From Marinomonas sp. CT5 (GTDB taxonomy: Bacteria; Pseudomonadota; Gammaproteobacteria; Pseudomonadales; Marinomonadaceae), in the NCBI RefSeq assembly GCF_018336975.1, contig NZ_CP025572.1, forward strand, positions 515,154 to 579,153: a DNA stretch of 64,000 nt, written 5' to 3'. This document shows positions 27,908-37,127 of this stretch, piece by piece. Under the pieces are notes generated by a model. That model saw only the letters and a list, made by a program, of their open reading frames with translations, did not search any database and was not told where the DNA came from. Every line of letters starts with the position of its first letter. Position 1 is the stretch's first letter. The position numbers and the translations under genes are program-made.

Positions 27908-29006
27908 ATGGAGTTTGTTTGTGGTCTTTGGCTGTTTCATTCCTTGAAAGCCAGCGGGCGAGCATAGGCCCCGCTAGTAATACCAACAAAAATCGAGCAA
28001 CCTGCATCGCCATTACAAAGGACACATCCGCATTGGTTGAAGCTGCGATAATGGCCACCGAGTCAGCTCCACCTGGGCTGGTGGCTAAAAAAGCAGTAAG
28101 CGGGTCTATATCGGCAAATAGAATCAACAGTACGGCCAAGCAGGCATTAATCGAAATCAACGCCAGAATCGCTCCTAGGACGTGAGGGAAGACATACCAA
28201 GCGTGTTTTAGAACTGCGCGGGTAAAACGAAAACCTATGCTCCAACCTAAGATGGCAAAGCTGATGGCGAGGCACCACTGGGGTAAGACGATAGGCAGTA
28301 TGCCAGAAAACTTAATGACCAAACCTACAGCCAATGAAAGCAGTAATGGGCCACTGGGAAGGCGTAGTCTTACTCCCACAATGGTCGCTAAAGCAATGAT
28401 GCTGAGTGTAATGGCAAACCCAGACCATGAGGAAACGCCAAGCCAGTCTATTGCTACAGCGGCTGAGCCATCGACATGAAACACGGTAGCCACAATGGTG
28501 GCGGCAACAGCACAGCAAGCCACACGCAAATATTGCATGAAGGCCACCAGCCGCATATCGGCTCCATAGGACTCAGACATAACCGTCATGGCTGCGGCAG
28601 CACCCGGTGAAGATCCCCAAATGGCTGTTGTGCCAGGCAATAACCGACTCCGACTCAGTAACCACCCTAAGAAGCTTGACGCGACAATAGTGGATACTGT
28701 GCCAATCAGGAATAGGGGCCACTCCAGAGAGATTTTAGCAAAGACGGCAAGTGGGAGGCTGTTTGCTATCATCATGCCCACCATGCCTTGTGCCATCAAA
28801 AAAGTTGGTTTTGGCAAAGCGATGCCAGCACCACTAATTGCCATACTAATGGCCATGATCATGGGGCCAAGTAGCAGTGCCGCCGGTATATGGGCTAATT
28901 CAAACAGAACAACAAGCAGAAAAGAGCCTATAAGTAAGACGATAAAGCGCCAAATAACGGGCCAGCTTGAGAGTGGTGGGAAATGTTTAGTAAAAAATGA
29001 AGCCAT
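27906..29006 (-). CDS. AbrB-family membrane protein (PF05145, ammonia monooxygenase-like)
   Basis: 366 aa with about ten hydrophobic segments in two related halves. LLLGPMIMAISMAISG and LPGTTAIWGSSPGAAAAMTVMSESYGAD in the first half correspond to the second-half LLLSLAVGLVIKFSG and FLATSPGGADSVAIIAASTNADVSFVMAMQVARF. The family is annotated as putative ammonia monooxygenase or AbrB duplication, but it is a membrane transporter-like protein of unknown substrate and is not an ammonia-oxidising enzyme. Confidence 0.82.
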   Translation of the reverse strand: MASFFTKHFPPLSSWPVIWRFIVLLIGSFLLVVLFELAHIPAALLLGPMIMAISMAISGAGIALPKPTFLMAQGMVGMMIANSLPLAVFAKISLEWPLFLIGTVSTIVASSFLGWLLSRSRLLPGTTAIWGSSPGAAAAMTVMSESYGADMRLVAFMQYLRVACCAVAATIVATVFHVDGSAAVAIDWLGVSSWSGFAITLSIIALATIVGVRLRLPSGPLLLSLAVGLVIKFSGILPIVLPQWCLAISFAILGWSIGFRFTRAVLKHAWYVFPHVLGAILALISINACLAVLLILFADIDPLTAFLATSPGGADSVAIIAASTNADVSFVMAMQVARFLLVLLAGPMLARWLSRNETAKDHKQTP

Positions 29007-29267
29007 TTCTAGTGGTTAAGATCCGTCTGCGTGCATGTCAAAAAGTATACCTCAATCGCTTTGCTCTGATTGATCTTTAATGGTGATAGTAAGCATATTT
29101 TAAGCTTATGCTGCCAGTGTTGTGTGTTAATTTTTTAAAATATGAAAAGATACTCTACAAGACTGACAAGACCCTGACGGATGTTGCATTAACTTGCGTT
29201 TGTTGAAGCGTAGGATCTGCTAAGATGACGGCCGATTGAAAACTTGCTTACAGGAAAAGTAAAAACA

Positions 29268-29651
29268 ATGCGAAAAATCAGTATCTTATGTTGTGTGATC
29301 TTATCTCTTTTTTTAACCGCTTGTGCAAGTGGCCCAATCAGCCGCTCGGATGCGGTTGGGTTCGAAGAGAGCGGTGGTGCCAGTTACTACGCGAATAAGT
29401 ATCAAGGACGTAAAACCGCTAGCGGTGAAAGGTTTAATCAAAAAGCCATGACCGCCGCGCACAAACGTCTGCCTTTTGGTACTAAGGTAAAAGTCACCAA
29501 TGTAGATAATGGCAAAAGTGTCGTGGTGCGAGTTAATGACCGAGGGCCATTTGTCAGTGGCCGAATTATTGACCTAAGTAAATCGGCTTTTGAGCGTATT
29601 GGTAACACACGTCATGGGGTTATCGAGGTAGAAATTGAAGTGTTGCGTTAA
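29268..29651 (+). CDS. RlpA-like septal lipoprotein (DPBB domain)
   Basis: 127 aa. A lipoprotein signal peptide ends LTAC (lipidation Cys near residue 20). The double-psi beta-barrel has [43 protein letters not shown] and VRVNDRGPF with the catalytic Asp, then [13 protein letters not shown]. RlpA proteins cut or bind denuded peptidoglycan. The C-terminal SPOR domain of long RlpA is missing, so this is the short form. The ATG at 29268 begins a normal signal peptide; an in-frame TTG eight codons upstream is less likely. Confidence 0.88.
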   Translation: MRKISILCCVILSLFLTACASGPISRSDAVGFEESGGASYYANKYQGRKTASGERFNQKAMTAAHKRLPFGTKVKVTNVDNGKSVVVRVNDRGPFVSGRIIDLSKSAFERIGNTRHGVIEVEIEVLR

Positions 29652-29719
29652 ATTGTTACATCAATTTTAGACTGTTTAGTTTGATTGTAAGTATTGGGAA
29701 ATATAGGGGTTGAGTTTTA

Positions 29720-30565
29720 ATGCATATTCAAACACCTTTAACTCAAAGTTATACGCCATTCCAACCGACGTTGACTGCTCAAGGTATGTCCCATTTCGGT
29801 TTATCTGTAGATATGCAGCGCCCAATTCTTGCATTGTCGAACTCTATCTTGGCTTTTCTTCAAGTAAGGGTTGAGCAACCAACTCCCTACTCAATGATTC
29901 CTGATGGAACAAATGTTCTGCTTTTTTCTCCACTTCGTGGTTGGGTTGGGGGAACTCGTTTATCTATTTTGGAAGTTCAACTCATAGAGCCGGGTGATTA
30001 TTTTGGGGTCTGGTTTGCACCGGGTTCGCTAAGACAGTTTTTTGATGTCGACCTATTGGAGATTACACAATCGCTTGTTGGAGATGACTTTTTATCGCAC
30101 CGAGAGTTTGTCTATTTGAGCGAGCGATTATACGAAAAGGAAACTTTTTCAGAACGAGTTGTTTTATGTGAGTCTCTTTTTTTAAAGTCGTTATTCCAGC
30201 AACCTCCACCAGCATTAAGTCACGCATTAACGCTTATTTATCAAAGTTTAGGTAGTATTAGTGTGACAACTTTGGCTCAGTCAGTTGGATTAAGTCGGCG
30301 GCATCTAAATCGATTATTTTCACTGCATACGGGTTTATCAACGAAGTCATTCTCACAGCTCATACGTTCTCAAAGCTTACTAAGTTGTTGTTATAAAAAG
30401 AATGTATCGATTTTTCATTGTGGATTAGATCTGGGTTTCTACGACCAGTCTCATATTTTGAGATCTTTGAATCAGCATGATTTATCGTCATTGTCGTTAC
30501 AAACTCAGCAATTCATGTCCGCTTTTTACAAGCCCCATCAAAAGGAACGCAACATACTCTTCTGA
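29720..30565 (+). CDS. AraC-family transcriptional regulator upstream of fabA
   Basis: 281 aa. The C-terminal part has the two-HTH AraC domain (SISVTTLAQSVGLSRRHLNRLFSLHTGLSTKSFSQLIRSQSLL and a second helix pair LDLGFYDQSHILRSLNQH). The N-terminal about 150 residues are a poorly conserved sensor that I do not recognise. It is 17 bp before the fabA start and on the same strand, so it probably shares its transcript and may control it. Confidence 0.8.
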   Translation: MHIQTPLTQSYTPFQPTLTAQGMSHFGLSVDMQRPILALSNSILAFLQVRVEQPTPYSMIPDGTNVLLFSPLRGWVGGTRLSILEVQLIEPGDYFGVWFAPGSLRQFFDVDLLEITQSLVGDDFLSHREFVYLSERLYEKETFSERVVLCESLFLKSLFQQPPPALSHALTLIYQSLGSISVTTLAQSVGLSRRHLNRLFSLHTGLSTKSFSQLIRSQSLLSCCYKKNVSIFHCGLDLGFYDQSHILRSLNQHDLSSLSLQTQQFMSAFYKPHQKERNILF

Positions 30566-30582
30566 AATAGAAGGAGATGATG

Positions 30583-31068
30583 ATGTTTTCGAATACTGAC
30601 ATATTAGCAATGTCTGAAGGTAAATTTTTTGGTGAGGGAAACGCTCAGCTGCCGAGCGGACCAATGTTAATGATCGATGAAATTACTCAAATTGATTCAT
30701 CTGGCGGGTCTTATAATAAAGGTTTATTGGAAGCGCGATTTAGTATTCGACCTGAGCATTGGTTTTTTGACTGTCACTTCAAAGGTGATCCTGTAATGCC
30801 TGGCTGTTTAGGTTTGGATGCTCTTTGGCAATTGTTAGGTGTATTTCTTGGCTGGTCTGGCTTGCCGGGAAAGGGTCGTGCTTTAGGCGTTGGTAAAGTT
30901 CGCTTCACAGGTCAAATTTATCCAACAGCTTCATTTATCGAATATAAAATTCATATTAAACGAGTTAAAAAAGCCCCTTTAGGAATGGGAATTGCTGATG
31001 GCTACGTATTACTAGGTGGCGATATTATTTACGAAGCACATGATTTAAAAGTTGGTTTGATCCGCTGA
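30583..31068 (+). CDS. fabA: 3-hydroxydecanoyl-ACP dehydratase/isomerase (FabA-type)
   Basis: 161 aa from the third of three consecutive in-frame ATGs, which has the best spacing to AAGGAG. The HotDog active site has H65 in DCHFKGDPVMPGCLGLDA and D79, both needed for dehydration and isomerisation to cis-3-decenoyl-ACP, the branch point to unsaturated fatty acids. RALGVGKVRFTGQI matches the family. It is somewhat shorter than E. coli FabA at both ends. fabB, the usual partner, is absent here, so this may be a second FabA for a special lipid. Confidence 0.85.
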   Translation: MFSNTDILAMSEGKFFGEGNAQLPSGPMLMIDEITQIDSSGGSYNKGLLEARFSIRPEHWFFDCHFKGDPVMPGCLGLDALWQLLGVFLGWSGLPGKGRALGVGKVRFTGQIYPTASFIEYKIHIKRVKKAPLGMGIADGYVLLGGDIIYEAHDLKVGLIR

Positions 31069-31075
31069 ATCAAGA

Positions 31076-33481
31076 TTAAAGCTTTGTTTCTGTTTCTTTG
31101 AGAAGCTTGGGCGTCAGCTTGATACTCGCAACAACTTGGCCGAAGTCCTCTGGATCTCGTTGGATGGTGAAGCCTAGGTGACGACAGAAGTCGATCATGC
31201 GTTTGTTTTCGGCCAAGACGATGCCTTTCATTACTCGAATGCCTTTGTCTGCGGCGACTTGCATGAGTCGGCGCATGAGGTAGGACGCCAATCCTAGCCC
31301 TTGGAACTCATCTCCAAGTACCACGGCGAATTCACAACTTTGGTCATCAAAGTTGTCGATGTAGCGGGCAGTACCGATCAACACATCGTGTCCATCTCGT
31401 TGAATCACAGCAAGCAGTGCCATTTCGCGGTCATAGTCGATATGCGAGAGGCTGGCGAGCATGCGCGGTGTCAGCTCTTCGATGTTGGAGATAAAACGAA
31501 AGTAGCGCGTTTCATGGGACATGCTGCGCACAAAATCGGCCAAAATTCCTGAATCTCTCGGTAAAACGGGTCTAACGGTGGCGATCTCGTCATTCTTTAA
31601 TGCCCGCTCTGATACCCACTGTCTTGGGTAAGGGTGAATGGCGAGATGTTCATAGCGGCGCCAATTCTTGCAAACCCTAAGCTGGGCTGTGACATCCGCG
31701 TACACACTGCCGCTGTCGTGTAGCCTCACATCGGCCAATTCTAGGGTTTCTATCTCAGGTAATTCACACACCATGGTGGATAAGTTGCGCAGTAAACTTT
31801 CTAACTCAAACGACTCTTCGCCAGGAAAGGCACGCTGAATAAGGTCTTTGGCCAGAATGGTGTTTAATGGCGGTAGAGCAACAGCTTCCGCGTGTTTATG
31901 TTGTTGCACCCCCTCAAGGGACAAGCCAATGGCAGGACCAAATACCTTGTCCTGAAAAACGCGTAAATGAATGGGCGCAGACAATAGATTTGATGCTTGT
32001 CGACGTGTGATTAAGCGAATATGGAAGAGCTCAAAAATATCGCGTAAGGCGTCCGCATGAGGTGTTTTTTCACCCTGCTTAAACAGCTGATTCAGTGTGT
32101 TGGTGGCCTCAGAAACATCAATTTTAAAGCGAAAGGCGTGGCTATCGGGGGACTGTTTCGCGAGTAATTGATTGCGTTGGAATTGCACCAAGAATTGAAA
32201 GCCTTCAATGGCGGTTTCTGGGGTTCTAAAGGTTGGAATACCGGCTTCATTAATACGAGTACGCATGGTGGTCATATTGCCACCGCCAAGCAAACACACC
32301 ATCACCAGCTTTTTCTGTGTTTTATGTAGCTTGGTAATCAAGTCGAACAAGGAGTCGATGTCGATCAAGGCCGTTGGGCTGAGCGTCAGTAACACCGCAC
32401 CACATTCTTCACTTTGTAGAGCATCTTCCGCAAGATTAATAAAGAGATCCGTCGCGCTGCTGGCCCAAACGGTAGTGACAGGGCCAATACCTCCTCGACC
32501 CGCCATGGTGGCTTCTAATCGGTCGTGCAGTTCGTCTTGTGGTGTCAGTAAGTCAATGCCAAGCTCCATGGCACGTTGCGCGGCCAGTTCGCCAGGGCCA
32601 GCACCGTTACCAATAATGAGTAACGAACCCTCTTTGACCCGACGAGCGTTGGTCATCACCGAAGCGGCCGCAATCAAATCATTCAGACGTCGACCACGAA
32701 CTGCCCCCGTTCGGCTGAGTGCGGCGTCGAGTACTCGCTCATCGGCACCAACGGAATGCTCGGTGACCACGGCAACAGGTTTGCTTCGTCCTGTGGCGCG
32801 TAAGCTGCTGAGAAATCGTGTGGGGCGGCCAATCTTCTGCAAATACATCAAAATGGCCTGACTATCGAAGTCGGTGGATAAATAATCCAGTACTTGTGAT
32901 GGCATCACATCGACCGGAGTTCCCATGGCGACCACTTGAGAAAATCCAATGCCTTGCCACGTTGCCCAGTCGACCAAGGCACTAGCGACGGTGCCTGATT
33001 GCGACATCAGAGCCAAGCGCCCCGATAAGGGTTGAGTTAAACCCAGCCAAGCAAATACGCCTTGTTTCGGGCGGCAAATGCCAAAGCTGTTTGGTCCGAG
33101 TAAGCGCACATTGTGTTTGCGAAGAGACTCCACCAAGGATTCTTGGCTGTCTCCCGTCCAAGACAACATAAGTAAAGAGCCAATCCCAGCCGCACCACAA
33201 TCCGCAATGATGTCTTCCATGGTGACTGGTTTTTCCGTGTTGGAATAAGCACCAACCAATACCGCAAGATCTGGGCCTTTGGGTAATTCGCTGAGTGTGG
33301 TGTAAAGCGGAAATGAGAATTCACCAGCCGGTTGTACGCCGACTAAACTCACAGGGCAGGATTTTGTCGCATGGGAAAGAGAAGTCAAAAGAGCCAACAT
33401 TAGAGGATCGTTTGCATCGTCACCGGTGAGTATTACCATAGACTTTGGGGCGAGTAGCGGATGTAATGCGTGTTGGCTCAC
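31076..33481 (-). CDS. Pat/YfiQ-type protein: NDP-forming acyl-CoA synthetase-like domain fused to GNAT acetyltransferase
   Basis: 801 aa from the GTG at 33481, which follows AGGAG and starts the family-typical SQHALHPLLAPKS; an upstream start would add 20 residues with no RBS. A CoA-binding Rossmann domain (about 1-130), a succinyl-CoA-synthetase-like flavodoxin domain (about 140-450), an ATP-grasp-like part, and a C-terminal GNAT (about 640-795, LGDEFQGLGLASYLMRRL) follow. Homologues (PatZ of E. coli) acetylate lysines such as that of acetyl-CoA synthetase. It is divergent from an HDAC-family deacetylase gene. It is shorter than the 886 aa of E. coli PatZ. Confidence 0.88.
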   Translation of the reverse strand: MSQHALHPLLAPKSMVILTGDDANDPLMLALLTSLSHATKSCPVSLVGVQPAGEFSFPLYTTLSELPKGPDLAVLVGAYSNTEKPVTMEDIIADCGAAGIGSLLMLSWTGDSQESLVESLRKHNVRLLGPNSFGICRPKQGVFAWLGLTQPLSGRLALMSQSGTVASALVDWATWQGIGFSQVVAMGTPVDVMPSQVLDYLSTDFDSQAILMYLQKIGRPTRFLSSLRATGRSKPVAVVTEHSVGADERVLDAALSRTGAVRGRRLNDLIAAASVMTNARRVKEGSLLIIGNGAGPGELAAQRAMELGIDLLTPQDELHDRLEATMAGRGGIGPVTTVWASSATDLFINLAEDALQSEECGAVLLTLSPTALIDIDSLFDLITKLHKTQKKLVMVCLLGGGNMTTMRTRINEAGIPTFRTPETAIEGFQFLVQFQRNQLLAKQSPDSHAFRFKIDVSEATNTLNQLFKQGEKTPHADALRDIFELFHIRLITRRQASNLLSAPIHLRVFQDKVFGPAIGLSLEGVQQHKHAEAVALPPLNTILAKDLIQRAFPGEESFELESLLRNLSTMVCELPEIETLELADVRLHDSGSVYADVTAQLRVCKNWRRYEHLAIHPYPRQWVSERALKNDEIATVRPVLPRDSGILADFVRSMSHETRYFRFISNIEELTPRMLASLSHIDYDREMALLAVIQRDGHDVLIGTARYIDNFDDQSCEFAVVLGDEFQGLGLASYLMRRLMQVAADKGIRVMKGIVLAENKRMIDFCRHLGFTIQRDPEDFGQVVASIKLTPKLLKETETKL

Positions 33482-33652
33482 AGAGTTTTCTCCTGAGTTC
33501 TTGTGTGGCAAGAGTGATATTAAGCACTGTATCACACTCATCTATAGAGCGAATTGTAGACCATGGTAGGATAGATTGTTTCACTATGTTTGTGGTTTGA
33601 TATAAGACACAGTGACTGCGAATATCGAAAAATAATAATTCAGAGACCTTCA

Positions 33653-34576
33653 ATGACAACGGCGTACATCACACATTCTTATTGCGATAGGCACAATATG
33701 GGAGCCGACCATCCGGAATCTCCTTTGCGTCTTGGTGCCATTCAAAATCGTTTAATCATGGGGCAGTTGATGGATTTTTTACGCCGCATGGAATCGGATC
33801 CCGCAACCCGAGAACACCTGCTTCTTGCCCACGACGAAACTTATGTGGATTCCATTTTTGCCCGAGCGCCAGAAGAAGGTCATGTGGAATTAGAACCAGA
33901 AACCTTGATGATGCCGCATACTTTGGATGCCGCTTTGTACGCCGCAGGCTCAGTCATTAAAGCGGTGGATCTTGTGATGAAAGGTGAGATGGACAATGCT
34001 TTTTGCGCGATTCGTCCACCGGGTCATCATGCGGAATACGACAAAGCCATGGGTTTCTGCTTGTTCAATAACATTGCCGTGGGAACCCGCTATGCCATTG
34101 AACAATATGGTCTAGAGCGTGTCGCTATCGTCGATTTCGATGTGCACCATGGCAATGGCACAGAAGATATTTTTAAAACCGACTCAAAAGTATTGTATGC
34201 CTCCAGCTATCAGCATCCGTTTTATCCCTACAGTGACCCGGGTGCGTCTCACGATAATATTCTTCATATGCCGCTGGCAGCAGGATCGGGCAGCGAGGCT
34301 TTTCAAAACATCATGACTGAGCAATTATTGCCAGCGCTGGAAGCCTTTAAACCGCAACTTATTATGATTTCCGCTGGCTTTGATGCCCACAAAGAAGACC
34401 CAATGGGGCAGCTAAGATTAAGCGAGTCTGACTTTACTTGGATTACCGATTTATTGATGGATGTGGCCGATCGTCATTGCGATGGCAAAGTGGTATCGGT
34501 TTTGGAAGGCGGATACAACGTAGACGCGCTAGGTCGTGCGGCGTTTTGTCATGTCAAAAGTTTAATGAAGCTCTGA
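33653..34576 (+). CDS. Histone-deacetylase-family protein (zinc-dependent, class II-like)
   Basis: 307 aa from the ATG at 33653; the region upstream to 33590 is open but lacks support. Catalytic features are complete: PPGHHA with H125-H126, DFDVHHGNGT with zinc ligands D163 and H165, third ligand D244 in SAGFDAH, and the transition-state Tyr Y288 in LEGGY. Bacterial members deacetylate lysines, acetylpolyamines or acetoin-related substrates. Its position back-to-back with an acetyltransferase gene suggests a protein-acetylation switch, which is inference. Confidence 0.9.
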   Translation: MTTAYITHSYCDRHNMGADHPESPLRLGAIQNRLIMGQLMDFLRRMESDPATREHLLLAHDETYVDSIFARAPEEGHVELEPETLMMPHTLDAALYAAGSVIKAVDLVMKGEMDNAFCAIRPPGHHAEYDKAMGFCLFNNIAVGTRYAIEQYGLERVAIVDFDVHHGNGTEDIFKTDSKVLYASSYQHPFYPYSDPGASHDNILHMPLAAGSGSEAFQNIMTEQLLPALEAFKPQLIMISAGFDAHKEDPMGQLRLSESDFTWITDLLMDVADRHCDGKVVSVLEGGYNVDALGRAAFCHVKSLMKL

Positions 34577-34598
34577 AATGCGACATTGAGCTTTAACA

Positions 34599-35255
34599 TT
34601 AAGCCAAAAGTGATTTACCAATCTGATGATTGAATTCAGATAAACTTCTAAGTTTGTATGACGCGAGGTCAAATTTTTCATGATCATATTCGTCAGTATG
34701 CGGCACCGCTATAGGCTTTATTCCAGCTGCTAATGCGGCTTTGACCCCGCCGAGAGAATCTTCAAAAGCAATACATTGATGAGCTTCAATACCAAGTTTT
34801 TCCAGTGTTAGTTGGTAAACATCAGGAGCGGGTTTGCCCTTGGTTACTTCCTCTGCTGAGCTGTAGGCCATAAAATAGTCCGCAATATTAAGGCGTTGCA
34901 ATACGCTGGGTATAATGTCTTTTGGTGAGTTGGTGGCAAGGCCAATTTTTACTTTGGCTTCTTGTAATGAGTTGAGTAGGTTGTGAACGCCATGCATGGC
35001 TTGCCCTTGAGTCTCGATCAAATATTTGACTCGCTCAACGACACGATTCTCGACTTCCTCAAGAGAAGCATCTTTCCAAGGCTGTTTTGCAAACCAAAAT
35101 TCAGTAACTTCCCTTGTTGTCATTGCAGCGGTAAGCGCAGTTAAATCTTCGGTCACGTTTACACCTACAGACGAAAATACATCAAACTCCGCTTGTTTCC
35201 AGAAGGGTTCGGAATCAATCAGTAATCCATCCATGTCAAAAATGACTGCCTGCAT
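34599..35255 (-). CDS. HAD-IA phosphatase, HxpB/YniC-like (hexitol/2-deoxyglucose-6-phosphatase)
   Basis: 218 aa. Motif I is IFDMDGLLIDSEPFW near residue 5, motif II is ATNSP, motif III is KPAPDVYQLTLEKLG and motif IV is AFEDSLGGVKAALAAG. The DMDGLLIDSEP start and length resemble E. coli HxpB, a sugar phosphatase. It converges with the HDAC-family gene and is 54 bp from the end of the TRAP operon on the same strand. The precise substrate cannot be read from sequence. Confidence 0.85.
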   Translation of the reverse strand: MQAVIFDMDGLLIDSEPFWKQAEFDVFSSVGVNVTEDLTALTAAMTTREVTEFWFAKQPWKDASLEEVENRVVERVKYLIETQGQAMHGVHNLLNSLQEAKVKIGLATNSPKDIIPSVLQRLNIADYFMAYSSAEEVTKGKPAPDVYQLTLEKLGIEAHQCIAFEDSLGGVKAALAAGIKPIAVPHTDEYDHEKFDLASYKLRSLSEFNHQIGKSLLA

Positions 35256-35308
35256 AATCGTCTGTTTCTCTGTTTGTTGATTAATGCTTTATTTAACATG
35301 GATAGGCT

Positions 35309-36613
35309 CTAATTTGAAAGCGCTGTTGGTAACCACAAGGCGATGTCTGGTACTAAGCAAAGTATTAATGCCGCTAGGCACATCAGTACAAAGAATGGAA
35401 AAGCGGCTTTTGCGACTTGTCCTATCTTTTCCCCAGTAAGGCCTTGAAGCACAAAGAGGTTAAAACCAACCGGTGGCGTTATTTGCCCAAGTTCTATGAG
35501 TATTACAAGAAATACACCAAACCAAATAGGATCAAAGCCAGCTTGGATGACGATTGGTAAGGTAATGGGTAGGCTCATTACGGTGATAGAAATACCATCT
35601 AGAAATAAGCCGAGTATGACGTAAAACACCGCCAGCGCTAACAGTAAAAATGCTGGAGTAAGATCCAAACTGGCGATATAGCTTGCTAGCTCAGAAGGCA
35701 AATGTAGGAAGCCCATCGCGGTCGACAAAAGTGCCGCTGATACCAATATGCTGCAGACCATGGTTGAACTCAACAAGGTAGCAATCATCGCCTCTTGGAT
35801 CATTTTGAATGACAACTGACGTTCTTTTATCAAGATAATAAGAGTGGCGAACACTCCGACCGCCGCCGCTTCAGATGGTGTTGCGATACCTGTATAAATA
35901 GCGCCCATAACGATAACGATCAAGGAGATAACGGGTAACAGCAATACCAAACTTTCCAGTTTACTGGCTGTGTGGGATTGCTCTGGTGGACATAAGGAAG
36001 GGTTTAAAATGGCTCTTAGTACGATGTAGCCAGAGTAAAGTGCGGCAATCAAAATGCCAGGTAAAATGCCTGCCATGAAGAGTTTACTAATCGATACTTC
36101 GGACTGAATGCCATAAACGATCATCACTAAGGAGGGTGGAATTAACAACCCAAGACTGCCTGCTCCCGCCAAGGAGCCTACAGACAGTTTTCTATCATAA
36201 CCCCGTTTTTTGAGCTCAGTTGTGGTGATCTTTCCAACGGTTGCGGTTGTGGCGGCACTGGAGCCACTGACCGCGGCAAACATCGCACAACCAAATACAT
36301 TGGTATGTAGAATGCCGCCAGGAATTTTTTTCGCCCAAGGCTCTAACCCTCTAAACAAACGATCTGAGATATCGGAGCGAAATATCAGCTCACCCATAAG
36401 GATGAAAAGCGGAATGGCGGATAGCTCCCATGAGTTGGCGGACCGAAACAGAATACGGCTGAGTATGGCGCCAGCGCGATCCAAACTTACATCACCAATG
36501 AAAATAAGCGACAACAAGGCAACAATGGCTAGGCCGGAAAATACCCAAACTCCAAGTCCAAGTACTAAGAGAATGAGAGTAATGACACCTACGGCTGATA
36601 ATACAATTTCCAT
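35309..36613 (-). CDS. TRAP transporter large membrane subunit (DctM), operon 1
   Basis: 434 aa from the ATG at 36613. About twelve hydrophobic segments, the GSSAATTATVGKITTTELKKRGYDRKLSVGSLAGAGSLGLLIPPSLVMIVYG signature of DctM near residues 100-150, and a C-terminal repeat with GQITPPVGFNLFVLQG. It forms the ion-coupled transport channel. It starts one base from the DctQ stop, so it is tightly coupled to the rest of the operon. It is the last gene of operon 1 on the minus strand. Confidence 0.92.
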   Translation of the reverse strand: MEIVLSAVGVITLILLVLGLGVWVFSGLAIVALLSLIFIGDVSLDRAGAILSRILFRSANSWELSAIPLFILMGELIFRSDISDRLFRGLEPWAKKIPGGILHTNVFGCAMFAAVSGSSAATTATVGKITTTELKKRGYDRKLSVGSLAGAGSLGLLIPPSLVMIVYGIQSEVSISKLFMAGILPGILIAALYSGYIVLRAILNPSLCPPEQSHTASKLESLVLLLPVISLIVIVMGAIYTGIATPSEAAAVGVFATLIILIKERQLSFKMIQEAMIATLLSSTMVCSILVSAALLSTAMGFLHLPSELASYIASLDLTPAFLLLALAVFYVILGLFLDGISITVMSLPITLPIVIQAGFDPIWFGVFLVILIELGQITPPVGFNLFVLQGLTGEKIGQVAKAAFPFFVLMCLAALILCLVPDIALWLPTALSN

Positions 36614-36614
36614 C

Positions 36615-37127
36615 TTATTTGTTTGTCTCGATGTGGGGAACTTTATGGGTAGAAATAAGGACAAGTGTTCTGACAAAGAGTGTTAAGCACAAAAGACTTA
36701 AGCCAACCAATACCATGCCCTCAGGGATCCATAATGGTGTTTCTGCAATGGATTCACTGGTGATATTACGTTTGAAGCTTCTGGCCACATTGATGTACCA
36801 GTAGTATAAAATCCATGAAAAAAGAGCCAAGGAAACAAGGGAAATAACAGACTCTAGTAACCAATGATAGCGCTCAGGAAGTCGGTCACTGAGTATATTA
36901 ACTTTAATCAATCCATCGCGCTCTAAGCTATAACCTAAACCAAGAAAAGTGATGGTGGCGATAGCGTAACCGACAAATTCATCGAGAACATAGGTTGAGG
37001 TGCCGAATAAGCGTAAGACAATCTCTAGTAATATATGGCACAGCAGGTAGGCGATTAATAGCATTGCCAAAGCACCAGACAGCTGGTTAAGCCGTCTGGA
37101 TATCCCTGATAATAAATGAACTATCAT
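36615..37127 (-). CDS. TRAP transporter small membrane subunit (DctQ), operon 1
   Basis: 170 aa with four predicted membrane helices. YVLDEFVGYAIATITFLGLGYSLERDGLIKVNIL contains the DctQ motif (DE...R...I.V). It bridges the binding protein and the large subunit. It overlaps the DctP gene by 4 bp and is adjacent to DctM. Unlike the other two TRAP operons in the window, this one has no hairpin or gap between P and Q. Confidence 0.9.
   Translation of the reverse strand: MIVHLLSGISRRLNQLSGALAMLLIAYLLCHILLEIVLRLFGTSTYVLDEFVGYAIATITFLGLGYSLERDGLIKVNILSDRLPERYHWLLESVISLVSLALFSWILYYWYINVARSFKRNITSESIAETPLWIPEGMVLVGLSLLCLTLFVRTLVLISTHKVPHIETNK

Noticed and set aside
27906..29006. True ammonia monooxygenase, as the family name implies
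   Set aside because: The protein is a duplicated transporter-like membrane protein with no metal-site motif of AmoA; the label is historical.
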